NCBI RefSeq assembly: GCF_964253915.1
Contig: NZ_CAXUSG020000003.1
Span: 248,001 to 312,000 of the forward strand
Source: Metarhizobium sp964253915
Lineage (GTDB): Bacteria; Pseudomonadota; Alphaproteobacteria; Rhizobiales; Rhizobiaceae
DNA length: 64,000 nucleotides
Direction: 5' to 3'
In this document: positions 8,580 through 18,196 of the stretch, one piece after another
How the letters are laid out: the number at the start of each line of letters is the position of its first letter
How positions within the stretch are numbered: position 1 is the first letter of the stretch
Made by a program: the position numbers and the translations under genes
The notes under the pieces: model-generated
The model's input: only the letters and a program-made list of their open reading frames with translations
Databases searched by the model: none
Told to the model about the DNA's origin: nothing

Positions 8580-9288
8580 AGCAGGAGGCGGCATCGCTCT
8601 CGACGGCGTGCGGCTGCGGCTGGGCACGCAGGATTTCGACTTCGACACGGTATTGCCCGCCGGCCGGATCATCGCCGTCACCGGCCCTTCCGGCTCCGGC
8701 AAGACCACGCTTTTGAACCTTCTCGCCGGTTTCGAGACACCGGATCGCGGCCGGGTTTTGCTTGCCGGCCAGGATGTCACCGCCCTTCACCCCAGCGAAC
8801 GGCCGGTCTCGCTGGTCTTCCAGGACAACAACCTGTTTTCGCATCTCGACCTGTTCACCAATATCGGCCTCGGCATCAGCCCGCGCTTCGCGCTGACGGC
8901 TGCCGATCGGACGCGCATCTCGGCAGCGCTTGCCCGTGTCGGCCTGGAGGGTTTCGAAAGACGCCTGCCGCCGTCCCTGTCCGGCGGCGAGCGGCAACGG
9001 GCGGCCTTCGCCCGCGCCCTTGTCCGCAATCGCCCGATCCTGCTGCTCGACGAACCTTTCGCCGCACTCGACCCGAGCCTGCGCCAGAGCATGGCCACGC
9101 TTTTGCTGGCCTTGCATCGCGACACCGGCAACACCGTGCTGCTGGTCACCCATGACCCCGCCGAGCTTCGCCGCCTCGCCGATCATGCCGTGTTCGTCAC
9201 GCAGGGCAGGATTGCGCTCAGCGCACCGGTCGAGGAATTTCTAAAACACCGCGACATCCCGGAAGTGCTTGATTTCCTCGGATCTTAA
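8569..9288 (+). CDS. thiQ: Thiamine ABC transporter, ATP-binding protein
   Basis: This 239-residue ABC ATPase shows Walker A GPSGSGKTT near residue 43, signature LSGGERQR near residue 138, Walker B ILLLDEPF and a switch His in VTHDPAE. It powers uptake by ThiBP. The gene overlaps thiP and completes the riboswitch-controlled operon. No clear terminator follows. Confidence 0.95.
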   Translation: MSGEAGGGIALDGVRLRLGTQDFDFDTVLPAGRIIAVTGPSGSGKTTLLNLLAGFETPDRGRVLLAGQDVTALHPSERPVSLVFQDNNLFSHLDLFTNIGLGISPRFALTAADRTRISAALARVGLEGFERRLPPSLSGGERQRAAFARALVRNRPILLLDEPFAALDPSLRQSMATLLLALHRDTGNTVLLVTHDPAELRRLADHAVFVTQGRIALSAPVEEFLKHRDIPEVLDFLGS

Positions 9289-9491
9289 CCTTCCGTTGAC
9301 CATAAGATGAAGTCTTTGCCACAATTTGGTCGCCCGCAGATGACATGGCAGGAACGGGACACGTTATATGCTCTGCGAAACGATGCTTGCTAAAATACAA
9401 CGCCGCCATAATTAAAGCACGTCTCGCTATGCAACCCCCGTCGAAATCAGCTAGAGCAAACCATTGGCTCGACTGGACGGACAGGTTGTGA

Positions 9492-9512
9492 ATCGGGGCT
9501 TCCTACCCCGAT
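9492..9512 (+). other. Hairpin in the presumed 5' leader of the M48 protease gene
   Basis: ATCGGGG (9492-9498) pairs with CCCCGAT (9506-9512) around a 7-base loop. No U-run follows, so it is not an obvious terminator. The rest of the 9289-9554 gap shows no recognisable gene. Confidence 0.35.
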
Positions 9513-9554
9513 GACACCAGCTTTGATGTTGACCTGCCCGCGGCCGAGACACGA

Positions 9555-11087
9555 GTGGAAACGATCCTGACGATAATGACGACGCGCGCAGCAGCTCCCA
9601 GACAGACCAACGCTTCCAGTTCCTCATGGCCGCGCATTGCCGTTGTCTTGCTGGCGGCTGCCGTGGCGCTTTCGGGCTGTCAGTCGCTGACGGAGCAGGT
9701 CTACGAACCGACCGTTGCGCCGTCCAACAATCCGCAAATCGTCGACGAAGTCCAGAAGAACGATCCGCGTGCCCAGATGGGTGCCCGCGAACATCCGCGC
9801 ATCGTCGCCAGCTACGGCGGCGAATACCACGACGAGAAGACCGAACGGCTGGTCGCCCGCATCACCGGCGCGCTGACCGCCGTCTCGGAAAATCCGGCGC
9901 AATCCTACCGCATCACCATCCTGAATTCGCCGGCGATCAATGCCTTCGCCCTGCCGGGTGGCTATCTCTATGTCACCCGCGGCCTGCTGGCGCTCGCCAA
10001 CGACGCTTCCGAGGTCGCTGCCGTGCTGTCGCACGAAATGGCGCACGTCACGGCCAATCACGGCATCGAGCGGCAGAAGCGCGAAGAAGCGGAAGTCATC
10101 GCCAGCCGGGTGGTGGCGGAAGTGCTGTCCAGCGATCTCGCCGGCAAGCAGGCTTTGGCGCGCGGCAAGCTGCGGCTTGCGGCCTTTTCGCGCAACCAGG
10201 AACTCCAGGCCGACGTGATCGGCGTGCGCATGCTCGGCGAGGCCGGTTACGATCCGTATGCCGCAGCCCGTTTCCTCGATTCCATGGCCGCCTATAGTCG
10301 CTTCATGTCGGTGGATCCCGATGCCGACCAGAGCCTGGACTTCCTGTCCAGCCATCCGAATTCGGCGCAGCGTATCGACCTGGCCCGCCGCCATGCCCGC
10401 AATTTCGGGCCGGAAGGCCAGAGCGGCGACCGCGGACGGGATTATTATCTCGCCGGCATCGACGGCCTGCTTTACGGCGACAGCCCGCAAGAGGGTTACG
10501 TGCGCGGCCAGACCTTCCTGCACGGCAGCCTCGGCATCCGCTTCGACGTGCCTGCCGGCTTCCAGATCGACAACAAGGTGGAAGCGGTGCTGGCAACCGG
10601 CCCCGGCGATATCGCCATCCGGTTCGACGGCGTGGCGGACGAACAGCAGCGCAGCCTGACGAATTACATTTCCAGCGGCTGGGTCACAGGCCTGCTGCCG
10701 GACACCATCCGCACCGCCACCGTCAACGGCCTGGAGGCCGCCACGGCACGCGCCCAGGCCGAACGCTGGGATTTCGACGTGACGGTCATTCGCATCGAGA
10801 AGCAGATCTTCCGTTTCCTGACCGCCGTGCCCAAGGGCAGCGCGTCGCTGGAACCGACCGCAAACGTGCTGCGCACCACGTTCCGCCGCATGACGCCGCA
10901 GGAAGCCGCATCGCTGAAGCCGCTGCGTGTCCGCGTCGTTACCGTGCGGGACGGTGACACCATCCCGTCGATCGCCGCGCGCATGATGGGTACGGACCGC
11001 AAGCTCGATCTGTTCAAGATGATCAATGCCCTCCCGACAGGCGCCTCGCTTTCGCGAGGCGACAAGGTCAAGATCATATCGGAATAA
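9555..11087 (+). CDS. M48 family zinc metalloprotease, lipoprotein with LysM-like C-terminus
   Basis: This protein of about 510 residues has an N-terminal membrane helix ending in the lipobox LSGC, so it is expected to be a periplasm-facing lipoprotein. The M48 catalytic motif is HEMAHVTANHG (HExxH) near residue 160, with a downstream Glu-containing helix NQELQADVIG. It resembles BepA/YfgC-like proteases that act in outer-membrane quality control. The last 60 residues (VVTVRDGDTIPSIAARM) look like a LysM-type peptidoglycan-binding repeat. The start is either GTG 9555 or ATG 9576; neither has a clear Shine-Dalgarno. Confidence 0.9.
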   Translation: METILTIMTTRAAAPRQTNASSSSWPRIAVVLLAAAVALSGCQSLTEQVYEPTVAPSNNPQIVDEVQKNDPRAQMGAREHPRIVASYGGEYHDEKTERLVARITGALTAVSENPAQSYRITILNSPAINAFALPGGYLYVTRGLLALANDASEVAAVLSHEMAHVTANHGIERQKREEAEVIASRVVAEVLSSDLAGKQALARGKLRLAAFSRNQELQADVIGVRMLGEAGYDPYAAARFLDSMAAYSRFMSVDPDADQSLDFLSSHPNSAQRIDLARRHARNFGPEGQSGDRGRDYYLAGIDGLLYGDSPQEGYVRGQTFLHGSLGIRFDVPAGFQIDNKVEAVLATGPGDIAIRFDGVADEQQRSLTNYISSGWVTGLLPDTIRTATVNGLEAATARAQAERWDFDVTVIRIEKQIFRFLTAVPKGSASLEPTANVLRTTFRRMTPQEAASLKPLRVRVVTVRDGDTIPSIAARMMGTDRKLDLFKMINALPTGASLSRGDKVKIISE

Positions 11088-11185
11088 CAAATTGCTGGAG
11101 ACAGGCCGCTTTTCATTGAAGAGCGGAATGGCTTTGCGTTGCTGCGTTCACGCTAAGCCACTGGATGTTTCGCTGGTCCCGCGCG

Positions 11186-12049
<864 letters not shown>

Positions 12050-12202
12050 GCGATTTCTCCATGAAAGCCACCAGAGGTGAACGGTGGGATGTCTGACACA
12101 TCGCTGTTCCGCCCAGCGACCTGCACCGGGCAGGCCTCTGATCGAGGGCCAACAGGGCTTGTCGCGATGATGAAACGTCGCGAGAGGCAAAAAAGTTCCA
12201 AT

Positions 12203-12234
12203 AAAAAAACCCGGCTCGAAGGCCGGGTCTTTAA
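12203..12234 (-). terminator. Rho-independent terminator after carD
   Basis: The stem is ACCCGGC (12209-12215) with GCCGGGT (12222-12228) and a 6-base loop. On the minus strand it is followed by a run of seven T. It lies 20-50 bases past the carD stop. Confidence 0.85.
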
Positions 12235-12256
12235 AAAATCGAAGCGGGACCTATTT

Positions 12257-12826
12257 TCAGGCCGCTTCGTCCTGGGAATCGTCTTCCTCGATCGTCTTTC
12301 CGCGCTTCGGACCCTTGGCCAGATGCGTCTCGACGAGACGGACCGCTTCGGTTTCCGACATCTTGTTGACGGCGGCGATCTCGCGGGCCATGCGGTCGAG
12401 CGCAGCTTCGTAAAGCTGACGTTCGGAGTAGGACTGCTCCGGCTGGTTTTCGGCGCGATAGAGATCGCGTACCACTTCCGCGATGGAAATCAGATCACCG
12501 GAATTGATCTTGGCATCGTATTCCTGGGCGCGGCGCGACCACATGGTGCGCTTGACGCGAGCCTTGCCCTGGACGACCTTCAACGCACGTTCGACGAAAT
12601 CGGTTTCGGACAGCTTGCGCATGCCGATGCTGACGGCCTTGGCGACCGGCACCTTGAGGCGCATCTTGTCTTTTTCGAAATCGATCACGAAAAGTTCGAG
12701 CTTCATGCCCGCAACTTCCTGCTCCTCGATGGCAGTGATCGTGCCGACACCATGGGCCGGATAAACGATCGCTTCACCGGTCTTGAAGCCGTGGCGCGCT
12801 GAAGATTTTTTCTGCTGGGTCGTCAT
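12257..12826 (-). CDS. carD: CarD family transcriptional regulator (CdnL-like)
   Basis: This 189-residue protein has the N-terminal RNA-polymerase-interacting domain seen as FKTGEAIVYPAHGVGTITAIEEQEV, followed by an all-helical DNA-binding half. CarD/CdnL proteins bind the RNAP beta subunit and stabilise open complexes at rRNA and other promoters. The start at 12826 (MTTQQKK) was preferred to GTG 12853. It is last in the minus-strand series helicase - S4 - fdxA - carD, but the 397-base gap before it suggests its own promoter. Confidence 0.9.
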   Translation of the reverse strand: MTTQQKKSSARHGFKTGEAIVYPAHGVGTITAIEEQEVAGMKLELFVIDFEKDKMRLKVPVAKAVSIGMRKLSETDFVERALKVVQGKARVKRTMWSRRAQEYDAKINSGDLISIAEVVRDLYRAENQPEQSYSERQLYEAALDRMAREIAAVNKMSETEAVRLVETHLAKGPKRGKTIEEDDSQDEAA

Positions 12827-13223
12827 GCGTTCTAAAAACTCCCTATAACGCACCCGGCACGTTCGCCGGGGCCGGGTCAGTCAGGCCCGGATGAGACGGG
12901 GACACCGTCGGGTGACTCCATTTCTGGTCCGTCCAAACGCGCGCGCAAAAAGAAACCCATGATCGCGATCAGAGACCCGACAGCCAAACTCGCTGTATGT
13001 TGTCGCAGAAACCGCGTTAGGGGTTATTTTTGTTGCTTTCGTGATGGTTTTGGGCACACGAAATGCCGCAATGTGGATCAGTGTTTTGACCCTACCATAA
13101 AAATATGAGGAAATCAATAATTTGCTTTGCCTGTGTTGCCGCTGACACGCGCACAAGCCTCTGGATTGATTCTGTTTTGATTCGCTTTGCGCGTCGCCGC
13201 GGCGTTGCGAAATCGCGTCCGGA
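12827..13223. other. Intergenic gap between fdxA and carD
   Basis: These 397 bases have no gene that can be supported. The short frames in it lack family features. It is locally AT-richer around 13010-13120 and must hold the carD leader and probably its promoter, but I cannot place the -35/-10 with confidence. Confidence 0.5.
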
Positions 13224-13562
13224 TCAGTCGCCGGAACCGGGGTTCGGGGAGAAGAATTTCTCCAGCTTGCCCTCGACGCCATCCATTTCCTTGGCGTCGG
13301 GCATGGCATCGCGCTTGACCGTGATGTTCGGCCAGATGCCGGCATATTCCGCGTTGAGTTTCAGCCACTTGTCGAGGCCCGGCTCCGTATCGGGCTTGAT
13401 GGCTTCCGCGGGACATTCCGGCTCGCAGACGCCACAATCGATGCATTCGTCGGGATGGATGACGAGAAAGTTCTCGCCTTCGTAAAAACAGTCGACGGGG
13501 CAGACTTCGACACAGTCGGTATATTTGCAGCTGATGCAATTGTCGGTCACGACATACGTCAT
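13224..13562 (-). CDS. fdxA: 7Fe ferredoxin FdxA
   Basis: This 112-residue ferredoxin has one [3Fe-4S] and one [4Fe-4S] cluster. The ligands are in CISCKYTDCVEVCPVDCF (the 3Fe site, with extra Cys) and CIDCGVCEPECPAEA (the 4Fe site). The C-terminal helix extension is typical of the Azotobacter FdI type found in alphaproteobacteria. It is a soluble electron carrier. The start has GGAG eight bases upstream. Confidence 0.95.
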   Translation of the reverse strand: MTYVVTDNCISCKYTDCVEVCPVDCFYEGENFLVIHPDECIDCGVCEPECPAEAIKPDTEPGLDKWLKLNAEYAGIWPNITVKRDAMPDAKEMDGVEGKLEKFFSPNPGSGD

Positions 13563-13785
13563 GATGAACTCCAGAAACGGTGTGGCTCAGGCTACCGACG
13601 ATCGCCAGGATCGCTTCAAAGCCTTCACGTGAACAGGAAAACCCGAACAGCCTTCGCAACGCGCCAGCCGACGATCTCCGTTGCTGTGGACGTAACGTCT
13701 TTGGCTCGGCTTATCAAGGATTAACAATCCTGAAATCAACGCATCCGCGCACAGAGTTTTCACACGAGCCGGCAAAGATCCGCAA

Positions 13786-14190
13786 CTATTCCTCGTCACT
13801 GAGAAGCCGGTCGATCAATCGCCGCTCCTTCTTGGTCGGCCGCCCCGCGCCGGGCGCCCGAACGGCCTGCTCGAACAGGGTGAGACGTTTTGTCTCATCC
13901 GGCGGCGGCGAACGGTCCTCGTAGAGCAGCTTGGCCTCCTCGTAAGGCCCACGCCGCTCTCCCGGCAGCTTGACCAGCAACACGACGTCGCGCCGATCCA
14001 GCGAAAGCACGACAAGGTCGCCCGGCTTCACCTGATGGCTGGCCTGCGTCACCCGCTCGCCATTCACCTTCACCGATCCGGACTGGACATGCGACTGGGC
14101 GAGCGAGCGCGATTTTGCCATGCGGGTAAAAAACAGCCATTTGTCGATGCGCTGGCGCGAACCACTGCCTGGCTGTTTTTCATCCGCCAT
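13786..14190 (-). CDS. S4 domain RNA-binding protein (Hsp15/HslR-like)
   Basis: This 134-residue protein has an N-terminal S4 domain (QRIDKWLFFTRMAKSRSLAQ ... GSVKVNGERV), the fold that Hsp15 uses to bind 50S subunits carrying stalled nascent chains. The C-terminus is basic. It starts four bases after the stop of the upstream helicase gene, so the two are almost certainly co-transcribed, and both point to RNA or ribosome handling. Confidence 0.9.
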   Translation of the reverse strand: MADEKQPGSGSRQRIDKWLFFTRMAKSRSLAQSHVQSGSVKVNGERVTQASHQVKPGDLVVLSLDRRDVVLLVKLPGERRGPYEEAKLLYEDRSPPPDETKRLTLFEQAVRAPGAGRPTKKERRLIDRLLSDEE

Positions 14191-14194
14191 GGGC

Positions 14195-17100
14195 TTACTT
14201 CTTCATCTGCTCCTTGAGAGCAGCGAGCTTTGCGAAAGGAGAATCCGGATCGATCGGCTTTTCCTTGCGCGGTGGCTTGGACTCGAAGCGCAGCGGCTGC
14301 GATGCGCCGCCACGATCGTTGTTGCGATCGGGACGGCCGCCCTTGCGGTCACCGCGATCCTGCCGTTCGCCACGTTCACCGCGCGGACCAGCCTGGTCGG
14401 AACGCCCGCCTTCCTTGCCCTTGAAACGGTCGGGGCGGTCGCCGCCACGACGGTTGTCCCTGTTGTCGCGGCCTTCGCGCTTTTCGCCTTCCGGACGCGC
14501 CTCGCCGGCTGCCCGTTCACCGCCACGTGGACGGTTGGACTGGTTGCCACGGCGCTCGCCCTGCGGACGGTTGCCACGCTGGTTGTCGTTGCGACCACCC
14601 GGACGCCACAGCAGCACCGGCTTGACTTCGGCGACAACGTCTTCGGCAGCAACGGCTGCAGCTTCTTCAGCGACGACGGGCGTTTCTTCGGCGGCAACCG
14701 GCGCGCTGTCTTCAGCTGCAGGTGCGGCCTCGGCGGCGGACTCTTCGCCGGCGCTGTCGGCGTCGTCGTCATCGGCCTTGGCGCCGTCTGCCTCTTCGGC
14801 AGCCGCAACGGCGGCTTCCGGTGCAGCACCGGCCTGGCTGGCCAGGAAGGCAGCCGCGTCTTCAGCCTTTACCGGATCGGCGCGGTAACCCAGACCCTTG
14901 AGGATTTCCTCCATGTCGTCGGGCGTAGCACCGAGAATGGACAGCATCGCCGTGGTCGTGGTGAAACGACGGCCGTCATAGGCGCCGTCGGGACGGTTTG
15001 CCGTACCCGGCTTCCACTGCAGCAGCGGCCGGATGAGATCGGCAAGACGTTCGAGAATATCGATGCGCACGGCGCGCTTGCCGAGGAAACGGAAGCCGGC
15101 CAGCTTGTAGAAGGTGCGCTCGAAGCTCGGATCGGTGACAACAGAGGTGCGGCCGGCGGCGAGAACCGGGATCAGGTCGCCGTAACCCGGCTTGTCCAGG
15201 CCGTCATTCTTCAGCGCCCAGAGCAGCGTGATCAGCTCGGCCGGAGCCGGCTTGAGAAGCGCAGGCATGAAGATGTGGTAAGCGCCGAAACGCACGCCGT
15301 AGCGGCGGATCGAGGCACGCGCTTCCTGATCCAGCGACTTGACGTCGTCGGTGACGTCGCGGCGGAACAGCACGCCGAGATTTTCGACAAGCTGGAATGC
15401 CAGGCCCTTGGCAAGGCCCTGCAGGTCTTCCGCCCGCGAAAGGTCGTCGAGCGGCTTCAGCACCGTCGAAATATGATAGTTCACGAAACGCTCGACGCGG
15501 GCAACGACGTGCTCGCGGGCATTACCGGTCAGCTGCTCGTCGGCGAGCAGGATGACGCGCGGGCGCATGACGTGGTCGCTGGACGACAGCCGCGCCACGG
15601 GATCGCCGAGCCAGCGCACCGTCCCATCGGACGACAGTGCCAGATCGCCGTTGCCGGCCGCATGCAGCCGTGCTGCACGCGCCTCGAACTCCAGCGCCAA
15701 TGCCTTCTGTGCCGCCGACTGCACAGCACGCGCATCGGGACCTTCCATCCCGCTCACGGTCGTGAATCGAAATCCGGCCAGTTGTCCCACGTGATGACCT
15801 TCGACGAAGACATCACCATTCACACTGATTTCAGCTTCCAGCATCGCATTCTCTCTCAGGCGCTTCATGAGCACAGATGTCCTGCGATCAACAAAGCGTT
15901 TCGTCAACCTTTCATGTAACGCATCGGACAATCGATCCTCGATTTCCCGCGTCTTTTCTTGCCAGTGTGTCGGATCGGCAAGCCATCCCGGGCGGTTGGA
16001 CACATAGGTCCATGTTCTTATCTGCGCGATTCGCGCCGAAAGCGTGTCGATCTCTCCGTCCGTGCGATCGGCACGATGCACCTGCTCCGCCAGAAAATTC
16101 TCATTGACCGCGCCGTAACGGACAAGGTCCGAAAACAGGCTCGAAATGAGGTCCGCGTGCTGCGCCGGCGTGATCCGCCGGTAATCGGGAAGCGCGCAGG
16201 CCTCCCAGAGCTTTTCTACTCTTTCGGGATTCGTGGCAAGATCATTGATCTCGGGATAACGCGAAAGATATTCGAGCGCCTGCTGGTCTATAGCCGGCAA
16301 AGCACGCGTCAACCCGCCGACGCGCGGCACGGCGTCGAGGCTGTGGCGCAACGCGGCGATACTCGAATAGTCGAAATCCTTGGTCCGCCACTGCAAGACC
16401 TTGATCGGATCGAAATGATGGCTCTCGATCCGCCGCACCAGTTCTTCATCGAAAGGATCGACGCGGCCGGTCACGCCGAAGGTGCCGTCCTTGAGGTGGC
16501 GGCCGGCGCGGCCGGCGATCTGGCCGAGTTCGCCGGGATTGAGATTGCGGAACTGGTAGCCGTCGAATTTCCGGTCCTGGGCGAAAGCGACGTGATCGAC
16601 GTCGAGATTGAGGCCCATGCCGATGGCATCCGTCGCCACCAGATATTCGACGTCGCCGGACTGGTAGAGGCCCACCTGCGCATTGCGGGTGCGCGGCGAC
16701 AGCGCGCCGAGCACCACGGCCGCTCCGCCCCGCTGGCGGCGGATGAGTTCGGCGATGGCATAGACCTCGTCGGCCGAAAAGGCGACGATGGCGGTCCGCT
16801 GCGGCAGGCGGGTGATTTTTTTCTGGCCGGCGTAAAACAGCTGCGAAAGACGGGGGCGCTCGATCACGGTGATGCCGGGCAGCAACTGTTCGAGGATCGG
16901 CCGCATCGTCGCCGCACCCAGAAGCAGCGTTTCCTCGCGACCGCGCAGATGGAGGATGCGGTCGGTGAAGATATGGCCGCGCTCGAGATCGCCGGCAAGC
17001 TGCACTTCGTCGATGGCGACGAACGCCGCCTTGGTTTCACGCGGCATCGCCTCGACGGTGCAGACGGAAAACCGCGCATTGACCGGGGAAATCTTCTCCT

Positions 17101-17302
17101 CACCGGTCACCAGGGCCACATGCTGTGCCCCGACCTTTTCGACGAGGCGCGTATAGACCTCGCGCGCCAGGAGCCGAAGCGGCAAGCCGATGACGCCGGA
17201 ACCATGCGCCACCATGCGCTCGATGGCATAGTGCGTCTTGCCGGTATTGGTTGGCCCGAGCACGGCGACAACGCCGCGTCCGCTCAGGATCATGGGCTGC
17301 AT
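14195..17302 (-). CDS. SUV3-like superfamily 2 RNA helicase with long disordered C-terminus
   Basis: This protein of about 1035 residues has Walker A GPTNTGKTH near residue 20, motif II AIDEVQLAG near 95 and motif VI QIAGRAGRHLKDG near 265, the arrangement of SUV3-type helicases. Mitochondrial SUV3 works with an exoribonuclease in RNA turnover; the bacterial role is inferred from that. After about residue 830 the sequence is Ala/Glu-rich, then Arg/Gly/Asp-rich with RGG-like repeats, predicted disordered and RNA-binding, ending in a short conserved-looking tail (SPFAKLAALKEQMKK). ATG 17302 was chosen; TTG 17308 is an alternative. Confidence 0.9.
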   Translation of the reverse strand: MQPMILSGRGVVAVLGPTNTGKTHYAIERMVAHGSGVIGLPLRLLAREVYTRLVEKVGAQHVALVTGEEKISPVNARFSVCTVEAMPRETKAAFVAIDEVQLAGDLERGHIFTDRILHLRGREETLLLGAATMRPILEQLLPGITVIERPRLSQLFYAGQKKITRLPQRTAIVAFSADEVYAIAELIRRQRGGAAVVLGALSPRTRNAQVGLYQSGDVEYLVATDAIGMGLNLDVDHVAFAQDRKFDGYQFRNLNPGELGQIAGRAGRHLKDGTFGVTGRVDPFDEELVRRIESHHFDPIKVLQWRTKDFDYSSIAALRHSLDAVPRVGGLTRALPAIDQQALEYLSRYPEINDLATNPERVEKLWEACALPDYRRITPAQHADLISSLFSDLVRYGAVNENFLAEQVHRADRTDGEIDTLSARIAQIRTWTYVSNRPGWLADPTHWQEKTREIEDRLSDALHERLTKRFVDRRTSVLMKRLRENAMLEAEISVNGDVFVEGHHVGQLAGFRFTTVSGMEGPDARAVQSAAQKALALEFEARAARLHAAGNGDLALSSDGTVRWLGDPVARLSSSDHVMRPRVILLADEQLTGNAREHVVARVERFVNYHISTVLKPLDDLSRAEDLQGLAKGLAFQLVENLGVLFRRDVTDDVKSLDQEARASIRRYGVRFGAYHIFMPALLKPAPAELITLLWALKNDGLDKPGYGDLIPVLAAGRTSVVTDPSFERTFYKLAGFRFLGKRAVRIDILERLADLIRPLLQWKPGTANRPDGAYDGRRFTTTTAMLSILGATPDDMEEILKGLGYRADPVKAEDAAAFLASQAGAAPEAAVAAAEEADGAKADDDDADSAGEESAAEAAPAAEDSAPVAAEETPVVAEEAAAVAAEDVVAEVKPVLLWRPGGRNDNQRGNRPQGERRGNQSNRPRGGERAAGEARPEGEKREGRDNRDNRRGGDRPDRFKGKEGGRSDQAGPRGERGERQDRGDRKGGRPDRNNDRGGASQPLRFESKPPRKEKPIDPDSPFAKLAALKEQMKK

Positions 17303-17308
17303 ATTCAA

Positions 17309-17628
17309 AGTTTCTACCCGTGCATCGACGAAAGGCTGGCGTCCCCGGTCATTCGTACATCCCCCGACCGGATGGTTTCACACATGGCGATCCTTCATGG
17401 CAAAGGCAAGAAGGGAATGCCGCCAGCCTTAAGAATATGCGTTACCACCAAGAATTATCTGACAATCGTCATGTTTTGCCAAGGTTTGCGGGCGGAACAG
17501 TCTGCGAACGAATCGGCGACGAATCGCTGATTCCGGCTGATTCCACCTTTGTTCGCATGCCGTTTGCCACCGCAGCCCGGCACCGGCGCAACGGCATGTT
17601 TGCCCATCCCGCCGCCCAAAGAGAGCTT
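17309..17628. other. Intergenic region upstream of the helicase gene
   Basis: I see no supportable gene in this stretch. It must carry the helicase promoter on the minus strand. Its right end runs into the EcfG-type promoter at 17629. Confidence 0.5.
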
Positions 17629-17653
17629 GGAACCTTCCGAGACGCCGCACGTT
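17629..17653 (+). promoter_or_regulatory. EcfG/RpoE2-type (general stress response) promoter
   Basis: GGAAC at 17629-17633 and CGTT at 17650-17653 are separated by exactly 16 bases, the consensus of alphaproteobacterial EcfG sigma factors. It is 43 bases upstream of the small membrane gene at 17697, and both downstream genes are of the kind found in such regulons. Confidence 0.72.
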
Positions 17654-17696
17654 AACCAGCCGCGATCGGTATCGCGCAGACATGGAGACAGGCATC

Positions 17697-17852
17697 ATGC
17701 TCGGAACAATTCTTCTTATCATTCTCATCCTCCTCCTTATCGGTGCGCTGCCGAACTGGGGTTACAGCCGAGGCTGGGGTTACGGCCCGTCCGGCGGGCT
17801 TGGCCTCGTCGTCGTCATCATCATTATCCTGCTCCTGATGGGCCGGATCTGA
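17697..17852 (+). CDS. DUF3309-like small membrane protein
   Basis: This is a 51-residue protein with two hydrophobic segments (TILLIILILLLIGALP and LVVVIIIILLLMG) joined by a Tyr/Trp/Gly loop (WGYSRGWGYGPSGG). This matches the character of DUF3309 proteins, which are common in rhizobia and have no known function. A stress role is suggested only by the EcfG-type promoter upstream. A GGAG-containing site lies close before the ATG. Confidence 0.8.
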   Translation: MLGTILLIILILLLIGALPNWGYSRGWGYGPSGGLGLVVVIIIILLLMGRI

Positions 17853-17872
17853 GAAAAACCGGGAGAGGTTCC

Positions 17873-18124
17873 ATGAAAAAATCCATTATTGTCGGCGCAA
17901 TCATTCTTCCCCTTCTGGCCTCCTGCTCGGCCACGGAACGTGGCACGGCCGTGGGTGCAGCCTCCGGCGCCGTGATCGGCGGCGTGATCACCGGTGATGC
18001 CGGCGGCGCGGTTGCCGGCGCCGTGGTTGGCGGTGCAGCCGGTTATCTCTTGAGCAAATCGAAGCGTCCGGGTTACTGCGTCTACCGCGACCGTTACGGC
18101 CGCCGCTACGAAGCGCGCTGCTGA
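17873..18124 (+). CDS. Small glycine-zipper lipoprotein
   Basis: This 83-residue protein has a signal peptide ending in the lipobox LLASC. A glycine-zipper segment follows (GAASGAVIGGVITGDAGG and continuing), then a basic tail with two Cys (YCVYRDRYGRRYEARC). Glycine-zipper lipoproteins of this size are usually outer-membrane or envelope-stress proteins. A Shine-Dalgarno (GGGAGAGG) lies seven bases before the ATG. It is 20 bases after the DUF3309-like gene and probably shares its EcfG-type promoter. Confidence 0.85.
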   Translation: MKKSIIVGAIILPLLASCSATERGTAVGAASGAVIGGVITGDAGGAVAGAVVGGAAGYLLSKSKRPGYCVYRDRYGRRYEARC

Positions 18125-18141
18125 CCGCAAGCCAGAATGAA

Positions 18142-18170
18142 AAACGGCGCCCGAGAGGCGCCGTTTCCTT
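18142..18170 (+). terminator. Terminator between the lipoprotein gene and phbB
   Basis: AAACGGCGCC (18142-18151) pairs with GGCGCCGTTT (18157-18166) around a 5-base loop. The A- and T-rich flanks on both sides suit termination of both convergent transcripts. Confidence 0.8.
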
Positions 18171-18196
18171 ATGTGATGTGCTTGCAGTGTTCGTGA

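Noticed and set aside
6669..8780. 703-residue minus-strand frame opposite thiP
   Set aside because: Its composition is Gln/Gly/Arg/Asp-rich as expected from the complement of a membrane-protein gene. It has no family features and overlaps the solid thiBPQ operon.
9296..9420. TTGACC and TAAAAT as a possible sigma-70 promoter for the M48 protease gene
   Set aside because: The two elements are not at a proper spacing and no better pair could be fixed.
11088..11185. Terminator hairpin between the M48 and rpoH2 genes (CCGCT...AGCGG)
   Set aside because: The stem is short with mismatches and has no T-run.
12050..12180. EcfG-type promoter for rpoH2
   Set aside because: A GGAAC is present on the minus strand, but the nearest CGTT is 22 bases away rather than 16.
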